A DNA stretch of 64,000 nt from NCBI GenBank assembly GCA_017307165.1, contig JAFKGK010000011.1, positions 1 through 64,000 of the forward strand, read 5' to 3'. This document shows positions 8,665 through 20,300 of this stretch, piece by piece; position 1 is the stretch's first letter, and every line of letters begins with the position of its first letter. Under the pieces are notes generated by a model. That model ran no database searches. It was given only the letters and a program-made list of their open reading frames with translations, and had not been told where the DNA came from. The position numbers and the translations under genes are program-made. Source of the DNA: Candidatus Melainabacteria bacterium (GTDB lineage: Bacteria; Cyanobacteriota; Vampirovibrionia; Obscuribacterales; Obscuribacteraceae).

Positions 8665-11413
8665 GCGTCCGGTAATCTCCTGCCATCCGGTGAACTTTGC
8701 TATAGGTCAAAGGAAGTTCATCTTTGGTCTGTTTCTCAAGCTCATCAAGGATATTTCCCAGGCGCGGATCGGTACCTTTAAGCTTGGGCAGCACTTTTTG
8801 AAGGATTTGTTCGTCAAGAGCATCTTTCCAGGCCAGCCCGATCTGCTCCCCTTGCTTGATATAAACCATTATTTCGTTAAGTACCCGGAATGCGAAAGGT
8901 GCTAAAGGTTGGACAATCTCCCAAATTTTTAACACAGTTTCGCTAAATTCGGCCTCTCCCAGGTAGGATTTGAGGTCAGCTAAATCTACTCCCATTTCAA
9001 TCAACTGCGCCCGGTCGTAGACCTTATCGGCAAAACCATGGGTTGTTTCGTCTACATTAACTGTTCCGGTGAAATAGAAGTTCGGCGGCAATAAAACGCG
9101 GTCTTCCGGGCTTAAATCAATATAGGCTTGGTTCTGCCGGGCCCGGATTTCCATCGCAGAAAGAAACCGGGCAAAGTAATACTCCACGCGGGCCAGGTTC
9201 ATTTCATCCAGGATTAAGAAGTAGGGGACAGGAGTAACTCCGGCCTCTTTGGCGTTAGAATAAGCCTGGGCAGCTTCTCGGATGAAGCGGCTAACGGTGG
9301 TATCGTGATATTTCCCCGTTAAAGGGCTGAAATAACCTAACAGGTCTTCGTTGGTTGTCCAGTTTGGTGCGACCGATACGAGGCATACTTCACCTCCTAC
9401 TGCCTTTGCGTAAGCTTCGGCCAGCCAAGTCTTGCCGCTGCCCGACAGCCCTGAAAGAATGACAAACCCGCGTGTTTTAAGGCTTATGTGGTAGCGCCGC
9501 AAAATACCATCTTGTAAATAAATCTTATTTTCTGCAATCCGGTGGCGGATTTCATCAAAAGTGGGCTCTTTGTAATCAACCGGGGATGGTTTCTTGTTTT
9601 CATCGTCGCCCCCAGATGACCCACCACCCGTAATGTCATCTCCACCCTGTAAGTCCACAACGTTTTCCAAATCCTTTGCCACCCATATAAAAGATTGTAC
9701 GTCTAAAAGATCTTTAGCCCCCAAGGGTTCGAGCAATTTCAGGAGTTGTTGGGCCATTTCCAGTAATTTCTGGTAAAAAGGGAAGTTGGGACGGGTTTCC
9801 CAAACGATAGAACTATCTACAATGTCAAGGAATTCCCGGAAAGGCGTTGGTTTTACGAATAGATAATTGCTAGGCTGGAAAAGCATCAAAAAATAAGTTA
9901 CGGCAGGCCAAGACCGTGGTTTGGTTGGTTGTAAGAATGTTACCCAATTTTCAAACCGGATTTCTAAGGGTTCCTCCCCGTAAAGAAGGTCAAATAAAGC
10001 GTGAGATAATGGTTCGGCAAGAGCATTAAAAATTACAAGGTAGTCCCATTGGTTGAGCAGATTGTTTCCCTGACAAGCCTGTTTTATCCGGAGTTTAATA
10101 GCATCATAATTTTGCTGGTCAAGCAAAGTTTGTAAAATTTCTCTCTCCAATAACTTACGGGCTTTTTCGGCGGCAACGTCTTTGTAGGTGCGTTCTTCCT
10201 TCAGATATTTCTCAGATTTAAAATCGCTATATTCAACCTTAAAAGCTTTTATCAAGTTCTCTACCGCTTCACCGTTATAAAGTGCTTTTGGTGGGGTGAA
10301 ATCAATTATAGTCAGCCAATCTCCAACACTTCCAGCCTTGCGGTAAGCGATATAAGCCTTGTAATAGGCCATTTTTGCCGGATTTTCTTCTTTGTTTTCT
10401 CGATTTTTAGAGTAATAATCTTGGGCGGCCTGATAGCCAGCTTTCATGAAGTTATCCTTCGCCAGTATAGCCGGACTGGACGAACTGTTTTCTTCAATTT
10501 CGTTCAAACGTTGCCACCACCCGGTAAGGAATAACGCTTTATGCCGGTTATCAGTTTGCAGGTTAACGGTTTCCGCCGTGGTTTGCGCTAACGAGGCCAG
10601 TTCTACTTCGTAGCGTTTTACGGTTGTGACCATCAACTCCTTCAAGCGTTCGTAATCTTTATCAATTTTTATAAAAAAACGTACAGTCGGAGCATCATAA
10701 TAATTGCCGCGACCTAACTCGGATTTTGGATTTAAATTGCTTTCCAGCCAGTTATAGATTTTCAATCCCTGGTCTCGATAATGGATAAAAAACCCGCGTG
10801 TTTTATTAAACCACCCGGATTGCACCCATACCCCGTAAAAATATACATCCAGCCGAGTAGTATTAGGGGTGGTTACAATTTGAACCTGGTTTGGAAAGTT
10901 AGAGATTAGCCAGCCAGGATAAGTATTAAGGATACTTTTGACGATGGGCAATTTAGTTTGGATGGCTTTTTGAAAATTTGCAAGAGCGGTTACATCTACT
11001 CCAAATCCCTCGGCTATCTCCGGTAAATTTTGAGCCCCCTCAGCCTTAAAATCCTGACTTAATATGAATTTCTTTTGAGCTTCTGCACTAGCCAGCAAAT
11101 CTTTGCCAGCGGTGGTAATCCACCAACCTGGTGCGTTAGGGTCATGCCTGTAAACCAGACCTTTTTCAACCGCGTCTCGATTTATCAAGCTGCGGAGAGT
11201 TGCTTTGCCTTGCTCGGAAAGTTTTGGTCCATCCAACTTTCCCTCAATCGCCTCGTACAACTGGGGCATAGTCGCCTCACCACCATTAGCGGCCATTACT
11301 TCCAGCGCTACCAATAATTGCTCGGCGGTGCTGATACCACCTTCTGCCCCTGTAACATTCTCTGCTGAATCGGAGTTTTTATTTTCAATCTTGTCTGAAG
11401 TGATGTTTTCCAT
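8642..11413 (-). CDS. McrB-like AAA+ NTPase
   Basis: The 923-residue protein begins with a winged-helix-like region (residues ~25-100, Mrr_N-like: QLLVALEVMAANGG...YRHDPNAPGWWITTAGKDLL). A long middle region of unknown fold follows, then a Gly/Asp-rich linker (near residue 605) and a C-terminal AAA+ module. That module has Walker A LSGLSGSGKTWL near residue 656, Walker B FLILDEMNLARVE near residue 733 and a sensor region TGTVNVDETTHGF. In place of the MNxxDR loop of E. coli McrB there is NVDETTHGF, which is usual in the DUF2357-linked subfamily. It probably forms a hexameric motor that activates the downstream nuclease. The N-terminal and middle regions are the likely DNA-recognition part. 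Confidence 0.8.
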   Translation of the reverse strand: MENITSDKIENKNSDSAENVTGAEGGISTAEQLLVALEVMAANGGEATMPQLYEAIEGKLDGPKLSEQGKATLRSLINRDAVEKGLVYRHDPNAPGWWITTAGKDLLASAEAQKKFILSQDFKAEGAQNLPEIAEGFGVDVTALANFQKAIQTKLPIVKSILNTYPGWLISNFPNQVQIVTTPNTTRLDVYFYGVWVQSGWFNKTRGFFIHYRDQGLKIYNWLESNLNPKSELGRGNYYDAPTVRFFIKIDKDYERLKELMVTTVKRYEVELASLAQTTAETVNLQTDNRHKALFLTGWWQRLNEIEENSSSSPAILAKDNFMKAGYQAAQDYYSKNRENKEENPAKMAYYKAYIAYRKAGSVGDWLTIIDFTPPKALYNGEAVENLIKAFKVEYSDFKSEKYLKEERTYKDVAAEKARKLLEREILQTLLDQQNYDAIKLRIKQACQGNNLLNQWDYLVIFNALAEPLSHALFDLLYGEEPLEIRFENWVTFLQPTKPRSWPAVTYFLMLFQPSNYLFVKPTPFREFLDIVDSSIVWETRPNFPFYQKLLEMAQQLLKLLEPLGAKDLLDVQSFIWVAKDLENVVDLQGGDDITGGGSSGGDDENKKPSPVDYKEPTFDEIRHRIAENKIYLQDGILRRYHISLKTRGFVILSGLSGSGKTWLAEAYAKAVGGEVCLVSVAPNWTTNEDLLGYFSPLTGKYHDTTVSRFIREAAQAYSNAKEAGVTPVPYFLILDEMNLARVEYYFARFLSAMEIRARQNQAYIDLSPEDRVLLPPNFYFTGTVNVDETTHGFADKVYDRAQLIEMGVDLADLKSYLGEAEFSETVLKIWEIVQPLAPFAFRVLNEIMVYIKQGEQIGLAWKDALDEQILQKVLPKLKGTDPRLGNILDELEKQTKDELPLTYSKVHRMAGDYRTHGFTSYF

Positions 11414-11478
11414 TGTTTCTAAAATTCCCCCACGTTAATTGTAGTTTTTCAGCTGGGTTATTGGTAGAAATTAAGGTA

Positions 11479-13341
11479 TCAGTCAAAATAAGCTACTATA
11501 TCACTTTCAACTGTTGGCACTAGCACCGAACGGTCCAGGTATTTATTACCTCTTTCACAGGATGTTTCAGGGGCAAACAGGCAAGCGTGGCAGGCCGCCC
11601 AATGCAACGACAAATCGCCTTGCCCGGTGTGCTCGGCGCAAAGTGGATCTGAAGCGCATAAACGCATGGCGTTAAGCGCATTTTCAATATGAATACCAAG
11701 TTCTTCAGGGTTCCCCAGACCAACCAGGCCGCCAAGTGTTCCCTCGCTATCAGGTGCCGCCGTATAAAGAAGAATCCCGGCCATCGGTCCATCATCCGCT
11801 TCAGGGGGCAGCGAATAAATTCGCTCCCGGATGCTGGCTGCGGCGTAACCGCAAGCTAGGGCTAGTTCGCGCATTAGGGCATGCGAGAAAGAGTGAAGGA
11901 GTACAAAGCGGTCCCCAGGATACCCCGCTTCCGGCACTGCTAGGCTACGGGCTAGGCGCCAGCCTTTATGCGCTTCCAGGAAAGCCTGGTTGTGTCTTTT
12001 GACTTCAGGGTTATCCAGCCAGTCCACCAGGGCTTCTTCATCAAATTCGATGAATAACCCTTCGCCGCGCACCTCCGAGGCGGGAACCCATTTCGGTTGT
12101 TTGCGAGTTAAAGGGGCGATGCGCTCTTCCGGGATTTCGCCTTCTTCGGTTAAATCGCCGGGGGACTCGATGCGGGTAAAGCCGGTGACGACCCGCACCT
12201 CTCGTATCCGTTCGGCCAGGACTACTTTTTTAATCCGGTGTTCGTAGCCGACCGGCGGGTTTACCAGCTTCACCTTAAAATCGGGGTCTTGCCCCGCTGA
12301 CACCGGGTTGGTAAAAACCTGCCATTCGGGAGTTTTTAGGGAAGTAGGAGTGGCGCTAGGCTCATCGGCCAGCCCGGCCTTCTTCTTTTCGAGTTTTTCC
12401 CAGATTTCTTTGTCGGTGAAAGCCGAAAAGTGATTGAGCAACCCGGTTATCCTGAGTAAGGCGATATTTTGCTCACTCATCGCGTTCTGCAGGATATGCC
12501 AGTGAGAATCTACCAATTGCCCCAATTTATCGGTGGCTTTGGGTATCGAAAGGGTCGAAAGCACCATCGGGAACCAGCTATTCGAGGCACCCAGAGTAAT
12601 GGTGCGCAATTGGAACTCACACCCCTGTTCGGCATACTCCCGTAAATGGGGGTGGCGGCCCAGGCACGGCGGCAAGTTCTGGCGACCTTCCGGGCCAATA
12701 GCGTCTGACATGCGCCGGGTTTTGCCGCAAGTACATTCGACCTGAATCCCGGCTGCTTCACCCGTTACCCCGATTTCGCGCAAAGCTAGTACCCCACCTG
12801 AACAGGCATTTTCTCCTTTATGAACGAACTGTACCCAGGGAAAATCGTCCAGGTGTCCCGCCTCGCAGGCTACCAGGAACCGGGCCGGTAACACAGCCGG
12901 CATATTCCCTTTTGAGCAGTTTATATGTACGTAGCGAACACGGTCAGGCCTGAAAGCGTCGGCCTTGATTTGAAAAAGCCCGTTTTCTAAAGGAGCGAGA
13001 AGGCGGCAGCGCGGACAGACCAGCCACCGGGGAAAAGGCGCCACCGGCACCCCGGTCGTAAGGCTGTCGTCAAAGGGGGAAGGTATCGTGCCGGGAAGGG
13101 GTTGCAAGGCGGGTGGTGCTAACAACCGAGTTACATTTGACCCTAGCTGATACTGGACCGCCTCTAACAAGCGGGGTTCGCCTATTTCCAGCGCGTGGGT
13201 AATATCCCAATCGTCAAGACCCATTACCATCGCCGAAAGATTCGGCAAATCTACCACCGACCCAATTCCATAGGTATAAAGTAGCTGACTGGGGCGCAAC
13301 TCGCCTACTTTGTACTTTTTATTTTTTAGCTGTATGGTCAT
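11479..13341 (-). CDS. drmB: DISARM protein DrmB (DUF1998)
   Basis: The 620-residue protein has the DrmB profile: zinc-binding cysteine pairs near residue 108 (CPRCRLL) and near residue 200 (CTCGKTRRM), and a C-terminal DUF1998 signature ending CHACLFAPETSC. In DISARM, DrmB works with the helicase DrmA as the core complex that loads on incoming DNA. The start codon overlaps the drmA stop (TAATG, 1 bp shared), so the two are translationally coupled. The gene is more GC-rich than the McrB-like gene that follows. Confidence 0.9.
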   Translation of the reverse strand: MTIQLKNKKYKVGELRPSQLLYTYGIGSVVDLPNLSAMVMGLDDWDITHALEIGEPRLLEAVQYQLGSNVTRLLAPPALQPLPGTIPSPFDDSLTTGVPVAPFPRWLVCPRCRLLAPLENGLFQIKADAFRPDRVRYVHINCSKGNMPAVLPARFLVACEAGHLDDFPWVQFVHKGENACSGGVLALREIGVTGEAAGIQVECTCGKTRRMSDAIGPEGRQNLPPCLGRHPHLREYAEQGCEFQLRTITLGASNSWFPMVLSTLSIPKATDKLGQLVDSHWHILQNAMSEQNIALLRITGLLNHFSAFTDKEIWEKLEKKKAGLADEPSATPTSLKTPEWQVFTNPVSAGQDPDFKVKLVNPPVGYEHRIKKVVLAERIREVRVVTGFTRIESPGDLTEEGEIPEERIAPLTRKQPKWVPASEVRGEGLFIEFDEEALVDWLDNPEVKRHNQAFLEAHKGWRLARSLAVPEAGYPGDRFVLLHSFSHALMRELALACGYAAASIRERIYSLPPEADDGPMAGILLYTAAPDSEGTLGGLVGLGNPEELGIHIENALNAMRLCASDPLCAEHTGQGDLSLHWAACHACLFAPETSCERGNKYLDRSVLVPTVESDIVAYFD

Positions 13342-16300
13342 TAATTGATATCACCTGAAGAAAAATCGTTTTTGAGATAAGGATTTTCACCTATACCGCG
13401 TTCATCCAAAACTAAATTGATTGAAGGTTCAACATCACGTAGTGAATTAAGGCAGGTAAAAGGTTGCCAGCCTTTATTTACGCCGGGCGCCTCCAGTAAG
13501 CCGAGGGTCCTGCCATCATTACGGGTCTTATAACCCAGGACGGCCCCGGCCGAATTGGCCGTTTTGGTTAGCCAATAGCGGGTTAAATCTTCCAGCTTAT
13601 CTCTAACGTCCTGGCCTGTTTCGGCATCTTTTACCAGGGTTGCTCTTTTTACCAGTTCTTCAACCGCCATTTTCAAATAGGGGTGATCCGCTTTGATAGC
13701 CCCGGCCCGGCTATTTTCGGCAAACTCCGCCCCCATCAAACGGACAAAACTGACGAGAAGGGCAGCCAGGCCCCGGTCGAGTGCCCTGGGCGCAAAAGGT
13801 GTTACCGACAGGGCTTCGACATGCTGGTAAAAAGTGGCGTGATACTGCTGGAACTGCTCGTAATGAGAAAGGTCGCGCGGCCGCGCCCAGTTGTAAACCA
13901 CTGTCACCAGGCCGGGGTTTTTCCGCCCGACCCGGCTGGTAGCCTGGATATATTCGGCGGTCGTTTTGGGTTGACCCGCCACCACCATCAAACCCAACCG
14001 GGAAACATCTACCCCTACCGAAATCATGTTAGTTGCCAGTAAGACATCAAGTGGCCGGGCTGAATTTTCAGGTGGGTTCGGGTTAAACCGCTTTTCCAGC
14101 AAATCGAGAATCTGGGGAATATCGGTTGAACTCTTACGAGAAGTCATTTCTTCAAGTTTGGGGGGCTGGCGGCGGGCCAAACCGCGTTCGTCCATCTTTA
14201 AAAGCCGCGACCGCACCTCGTCTTCCACCAGACGGCGCATCCCGGCCAATTCGTTAATCGAGTTAAAGTAGCCGACCAGGGTCATCCAGGGGTCTACATT
14301 TTCACCATATTTCTCAAAGAGGAATTGGGCGGCGGCCAATTGGGCCACGTAAACCCGGATTAAAACCGCTTTCAAACGCCGCCCGCTGGCGCAAATGCCC
14401 AGGTAGCGGCGGCCTGCATTTTCCTCGGAAGGTGTCCGCTGCCGGGCAAAGAAGTTATCTTCAGGGTCAAGGCCTTGCGGCGGAAAAACTTTAACTTGGC
14501 GCAGGAAAAGGGCTTTAACCTGTTCGGTCGAGCGGCGCACTGTGGCGCTGGCGGCGATAACTTTCGGACGTACTTCCTTCCCGCCGACGGTCCAGGTGCA
14601 AAGGCGATCCACCACGCTTTCGTAAAGGCCTACTAATGAACCAAGCGGCCCTGAAATAAGATGCAGTTCGTCCTGGATTATCAGGTCAGGCGGGCGCAAA
14701 GGCGCATGCGACTCTACCGTAATGGGTTGCCAACCGTTGGTGGCCGGGTGCTTTGTGGCCGTGTCCGGCAAATCCGGGGCGCGAAAGCCGTGACGCTGGC
14801 AGTACTGGTCAACCTGGCCGAAAAGCATCTGGGTTGCGCCATTCCAGGGCAATTGAGCAAATTTATCCACGGTAGCTATGAGTAAAGAAGGCAACCGGCT
14901 ATAGATTTCCTCGTCAACTACCAGGGCTGGAATCCCTTCGTTCGGCGAGTTACGAGGTGTAAACGGGCAGCGGCCGAAAGGCTCGGCGCAATAGATTAAG
15001 GTGCGGCCCTGACCTTTATTGGTCGGGTCAATTTTGAGGTCCACTTTCTGCCCACACCAGGGACAGTTGTTTAACTGTTTAGGGGTACCGACTCCGCCAA
15101 TGGCACTACCCTGCTGGTAAATGCCCCGGTCCTGCTTGATTGATTCTTCACTCTGCTCGGTGGTATTGGGAGTGGTGCGTTGCCCCACCCATAGCCCCAG
15201 GCGAAAAGGGGTCTTTCCCCAGGTAGTATCACCTGCAGCGAAGGCCTCTTTCCGAATGACCTCGCAAGCGCAAATGAGGGCGGTAGCGCGTTGGAACTGT
15301 TGGAGGGTCAGCAACCTCAAGGTATAGCGCATCAGGACCGCCACTCCTTCGTCACCCCGGCGACCCTCGACAACTCCCTGTAACCGGCGAATAGCCAGGG
15401 TAAAGGCGGTCAGGCCGAGATAAGCCTCGGTTTTACCGCCGCCGGTTGGAAACCAGAGTAAGTCCGCCACGGCATCCTGGTCAGGATGGCGGTCGGGATG
15501 GTGCAAATCTACCAGAGCCGGAATATTCAGGAGAATAAAAGCCAGTTGAAAGGCCCGCCAGCTCCGGTTTTTAGGAATGTCAAAATCTTCAAGAGTTACT
15601 TTCGCGCCCCGGCGTACCGCTTCAGTATATAAGGTGCGGACCCGCTGGCGGGCCATCGCCTCGTTCATGAAAGCGAAAGCCCTGGCAGCCTGAGGGTTCC
15701 GGCCAAGCAAAACGATGCCTTCCCGGATACGTCCCAGGGTTTCGGCGCAATTATCGAGGGTCTGTCGAGCGTTGGCTTGGTAGAGTGCGAGGTCCGGTTC
15801 GGTCAGGCGAGTGCGTTGTTCGCCAATCCATTCGCGGTAAGCATCAATTAACGGGCTTAACCTTCCGACCAGTTGGTCGGCTGGAAGTTGGGCAAGCTCG
15901 TGCATATCGAGGGTCAGGTCAGCCAGAGCCGGGATTTCGGCGGCGTTTGGCGTTTCGGTTTTTGGCACCTCATAGGTAGGGGTAACACAGGTTTTAAGCC
16001 GGACGGCTTTTGTCGAGTCGTCCGGCAAGGTATCAACCTGCATGCTTACGCCGTGTCCGGCGGCAAAATTTACCTTTTTGCGGTAAAGCATCTCCATGGC
16101 TTTATCTTCGGTCGCGAACTGCTCGACGCCGGAAAGCCGCTCAAGCTGTCCGCTGGAACGGCGCTGGAATACCGGCCTACCGGCAGGGTCTTCTACAGTT
16201 AATTCCGGTTGAAAAAGCCAGGCGCTATCCCGGTTTTTCTTTGGTTCGGCCTGCCCATTAACCAGAAAGAGGGTAATAACATACTCGTTGCCGACCGAGC

Positions 16301-17243
16301 GGATTAACCCTTTAACATAGACACCGGGCTGTTCGTCCGGCTCAGGCTGCCATGGTTTAACCTGTCCTGGTTTCAACAAAATTTCGGTAGCCGCTCCGCC
16401 TCTTGGCTGGCGTTTCCAGATCATCTTCGGGTTACCGGTAGGAGTGGTGAGATATTCGCTGTACTGGCGGGTATAGTGACCCCACCTGGCGGTTATTTTC
16501 AATCTGGGAGTGGAACGATCCACGCAGAAACTGAGCCCAAACGATGAAGGGAAAAAAGTAGGAGTTTGGGTAGCGGCCTTATCAGTGCTACCCTCTTCCA
16601 CTCCGCCGGATTCAGCCACGGCTAATTCATCCTGTTCTTCCGGCTCAATTTGTTGGCTGTTGGGAGCCAACATTCCTACCAGGTAGCGGTCCCTAACACT
16701 TGGTTCGTCCAATTCTTCTTCTGGTCCTGCAGCAGGCCCCAGCAAATCCTGTAAGACTAACTGCTGCAACTCCTCTCGTAAAGCGTAATCCGAGGGAGCC
16801 GTTAGCAACGGCTTGAACGGGCGTCCGGCTTTTTTAGGCTGTTTTTCGTCCTCGCTTTCATCCGAAACTGTAATTTCAATTTGTCCGGCTGTCTTTTCGG
16901 TAGGTTGGTCAACTTCTTCCACTAATTCGGCATGTTTTGGTGAATCCGACACTTCCGGTTGCTTAATCGGATTTTCGGCGAGACCGGACACAGGTGAGGG
17001 GACCGGGGGTTGATTAGCGCGGTTGAAAGCCTGAAAGACGGGCATCGCCAGCTCGTCCGGCACCGTTTCTATTCCCGCAAATTCCTCAGATTTAATTCCG
17101 ACCAGCAGTTTATCGAGCGCTTCTGGCTCGACATATTTCACCGCTTTCCAATCAAGCTGGATTTCGCCCGATTTAAGCTGGCGATTTAAGGTTGTGAGGT
17201 CAAGGTCCAGATTAAGGGTTTCGGGCAGGTTAAAAGTTTTCAT
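13341..17243 (-). CDS. drmA: DISARM helicase DrmA
   Basis: This is a 1,300-residue SF2-type helicase. An acidic, low-complexity stretch (residues ~50-135) precedes the body. Walker A is WFPTGGGKTEAYLG near residue 600. A four-cysteine zinc motif (CPWCGQ...CAEPFGRC) follows, the DEAH-like box reads IIQDELHLISG near residue 858, and motif VI is QATSRVGRKNPG near residue 1100. These features and the direct coupling to drmB identify DrmA, the translocase of the DISARM core. Related DUF1998-linked helicases exist outside DISARM, but the neighbouring drmD and drmMI settle the assignment. Confidence 0.9.
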   Translation of the reverse strand: MKTFNLPETLNLDLDLTTLNRQLKSGEIQLDWKAVKYVEPEALDKLLVGIKSEEFAGIETVPDELAMPVFQAFNRANQPPVPSPVSGLAENPIKQPEVSDSPKHAELVEEVDQPTEKTAGQIEITVSDESEDEKQPKKAGRPFKPLLTAPSDYALREELQQLVLQDLLGPAAGPEEELDEPSVRDRYLVGMLAPNSQQIEPEEQDELAVAESGGVEEGSTDKAATQTPTFFPSSFGLSFCVDRSTPRLKITARWGHYTRQYSEYLTTPTGNPKMIWKRQPRGGAATEILLKPGQVKPWQPEPDEQPGVYVKGLIRSVGNEYVITLFLVNGQAEPKKNRDSAWLFQPELTVEDPAGRPVFQRRSSGQLERLSGVEQFATEDKAMEMLYRKKVNFAAGHGVSMQVDTLPDDSTKAVRLKTCVTPTYEVPKTETPNAAEIPALADLTLDMHELAQLPADQLVGRLSPLIDAYREWIGEQRTRLTEPDLALYQANARQTLDNCAETLGRIREGIVLLGRNPQAARAFAFMNEAMARQRVRTLYTEAVRRGAKVTLEDFDIPKNRSWRAFQLAFILLNIPALVDLHHPDRHPDQDAVADLLWFPTGGGKTEAYLGLTAFTLAIRRLQGVVEGRRGDEGVAVLMRYTLRLLTLQQFQRATALICACEVIRKEAFAAGDTTWGKTPFRLGLWVGQRTTPNTTEQSEESIKQDRGIYQQGSAIGGVGTPKQLNNCPWCGQKVDLKIDPTNKGQGRTLIYCAEPFGRCPFTPRNSPNEGIPALVVDEEIYSRLPSLLIATVDKFAQLPWNGATQMLFGQVDQYCQRHGFRAPDLPDTATKHPATNGWQPITVESHAPLRPPDLIIQDELHLISGPLGSLVGLYESVVDRLCTWTVGGKEVRPKVIAASATVRRSTEQVKALFLRQVKVFPPQGLDPEDNFFARQRTPSEENAGRRYLGICASGRRLKAVLIRVYVAQLAAAQFLFEKYGENVDPWMTLVGYFNSINELAGMRRLVEDEVRSRLLKMDERGLARRQPPKLEEMTSRKSSTDIPQILDLLEKRFNPNPPENSARPLDVLLATNMISVGVDVSRLGLMVVAGQPKTTAEYIQATSRVGRKNPGLVTVVYNWARPRDLSHYEQFQQYHATFYQHVEALSVTPFAPRALDRGLAALLVSFVRLMGAEFAENSRAGAIKADHPYLKMAVEELVKRATLVKDAETGQDVRDKLEDLTRYWLTKTANSAGAVLGYKTRNDGRTLGLLEAPGVNKGWQPFTCLNSLRDVEPSINLVLDERGIGENPYLKNDFSSGDIN

Positions 17244-17396
17244 GAATTATCCAAACTATAGGTTGTTTACTTTCATAGGTTTTCCGAAATATTAGAAGTT
17301 CCCATCAAAACCAATTAAGAGATCGGAATAAGGTCAGCTTCACGGTGGTCATCAAGGTTGGCACTCTTGCTTGAACCTCAATTGAGCCGGTAAGGT

Positions 17397-20300
17397 TTAT
17401 AAGAATTTTTCGGGAACCAGGTAAGTTACCGCGACCGGAAAAAGGCGAAGCTGCGGATCGGCAAAACGGTGACGGATCGCCTCGGTCTCCTGCTCAATTT
17501 CTTCCGGTATCTGCTCGGCACGAGCTTGCAGGGCCGAGATATTCCGCTCGAATTGTTCCTTTTCTTCGTTGTTGAACATTTGTAGCTGGACCATTTCGGG
17601 CTGCTTCAAACCCTCCAGGATGCTTTTGTGAAGTTCACTTAACACGAAAGTAATGTCTTTGATTTCTTTTTCGGCTCGTTCGGCCAGCAATTTTTGCAAT
17701 CCTCCGCTCCGTTCTTTCGAACGCACTTCAAGAGCTTGCTGCAACGACGCCTGGTTACTCTCCCACAGGGCAGTTAGCTGTTGCTGGACTTTTTCCGGTA
17801 CACTCTGAACGGTCGCAGCGGCTAGGATACGCTGGGCCTCGGTAACATTCAGGCGGTTGAAGCGGCCCTCTTTAATCTGGCCTCCCGCGAAGATAATTTC
17901 TTCGTGCAGGCGCTGGCTGTCGCCGCCGGTCAACATCAAGCGGGCGTGGGCGATAACGGCCGGGCTACTCAGGACACTATCCGGAACTACACGGGCCGTG
18001 ACCCGGTGGAGTTTGCGCTGTCCATCCGGCGTCCAGACCTCGGCCCGCAACAACCGGAGCGACATCGAAACCAGCCGGTGATTGAGGTGCGCCAGCACCA
18101 CGTCGTCCCGCCCTTTGGCTTTGGCGTGGTCAAAGACAACCGGCCTGACGTGGCGGCTATGTGGGTGTTCGAGGCCGTTAGCGCAAGCGGCCCAGCTTCC
18201 TTTTAAAGATGGCAGGTGAAAGACTTCAATGGGCGGCTTTTCGCCGTTAGGGTCGTGCAGAATCTCGCGGCGGAGGGGCGGCTGCCCGGCCAGTTCCAGG
18301 GCAATTTCTACCACGGACTGGACATTTTCAGGCGAGAGTTGGAGGGTGCGGCGGCTTTCCTGTAGCTGTTCGTGCAGGCGGGCCACCTGGTCCTGCAATT
18401 TACGCTCGAAGGCAAGCAAACGGCGCACCCCGGCGGCCTTATCCTCGGCGGCGAAGGTATCCAGGCGGCGGCGCTGGCCCAGCATGGCTTCTTCGACCTG
18501 CTCGGCGATAACAGGGCCGACCTTGCCCAGGTCTTCCCGGATACGGTTGACCTTCTGGACCGCCCGCATCAAGAATTCGAGGTCGCCTTCCAAATCTCCC
18601 GCCGAAATTTCGAGGTCGCTTTTGGCCGATTTGTGGTAATTCGAGCCGACAAAATGAAAAATGTTGACCCACCCGGCTTTCTGGCCGTGCCGGTCGATGC
18701 GCCCGTTGCGTTGTTCGAGGCGGTTAGGGTTCCAAGGTATTTCGTAATGAATCAGCCGGGAGCAGTGGTTTTGCAGGTCGATGCCTTCCGAGGCAGCGTC
18801 GGTCGCCAGCAAAATACGAACCGGGGCTTCGCTAGGATGGGCCTGGAAGGCGGCCTTGACCCGTTCGCGGTCCTCAGTGGTCATGCCGCCGTAGAGGGTC
18901 ATTACCCGGTCGTTCGCCACCATGTTTTCGGCAGCGAGTAGGCCCAGCAGCCATTTCTGGGTAGCCCGGTACTCGGTAAAGATAATCACCCGCTCGTTCG
19001 ACCAGTTGCCGCCAGGGCGAACGATTTCTTTGAGCCATGCTAGCAGCCGGGTAGCTTTGCTATCCTGGCGCAGGCGTGTTTTGTTGGCCCAGGCTCCCAG
19101 GCGGTCGAGCAGTTCTCGTTCGCGGGGGGTTGGCGGGTGAAAGAGCGGCGCGGCGGCTTCCAGGGCGCTGGCGGCGGCTTCTTCCAGGTCTTCGTCGTTA
19201 TCGGCATCCTCGTCCAGCGCCTCAAGCTGGCGGCGCAAAATCCCGGCGCTGGGCCGCACACTTACCGTCCGTTTGCGGGCATTCGCCAGGGTTTCCTCGT
19301 GCTTTTCGAGGGTCAGGGCAAAGGCTTCGGGCGAGGAAAAGAGCCGCTTTTTCAAAAGCTTAAGGACAAATTCGGTAGCGTAGCGTTCGGTTTCGGTGGT
19401 CGCCCCTTTTATCCGAAGCTGAGCGTATTCGTTCAGCAGGCGGTGCGCTTCCCGTTCCGCCTCCGTGTACTGCACTTCCAGGGCTTCCAGGCGGCGTTCG
19501 GGAAAGCGGGCGGTGCCGTCCCAGCTTTTCATCTCGGACTTCAGCCGCCGGACCATGACGCGGGCCAGTTGTTCGCGGTCCGGCTCCATACCGCGGGCAA
19601 AGCGCTGGTTATCCAGGAGTTCCAGCAGGGCGGTAAAGCTCTCGGAATAGCCGTTATGGGGCGTGGCCGAAAGAAAGAGTTTATGCTCGAAATGAGGGGC
19701 CAGCCGCCGCAAGGCCTGGGTGCGCTGTGAATCGGTGGCATATTTGCCCCGGCCCGATGGCGCGATATTGTGGGCCTCGTCCACGATAAGCAGGTCGAAA
19801 CGGCGCGGGTAGGCCGGTTCACCTTCGGCGGGTAGCGCCTCGGTCAGCAGGCGCAAAGGGCGCTCGCGTTTGAGGAAGTCTATCGAGGTAATCAGGCGCG
19901 GAAAGTGGGTCCAGGGGTTGACCCGTAAGCCGCGCTCTCGCCGTAAGATTTTTAGCAGTTCACTATCGACAATCCGGAATTCCAGGCCAAACTTGTCGCG
20001 CATCTGGTCGCGCCACTGGATTTGCAGCGAGGCGGGGCAGACGATCATAATTTTGCGGGCACGGTGGCGGATAATCAGTTCCTGGGCGACTAGCCCGGCC
20101 TCGATGGTCTTTCCCAGGCCCACGTCATCGGCGATCAGCAAGTTGGCGCGGGGCATCCCGATAGCCCTGGCTACCGGGTCAAGCTGGTAATCTTCCAGGT
20201 CCACCCCGCTTCTAAAGGGGGCCTGTAAAGCCCGCGAGTCGGCGCTGCTGGCTGCGCCCCACCGCACCGCGTTCAGGAAAGCGTCCAGCCGGTGAGGCTC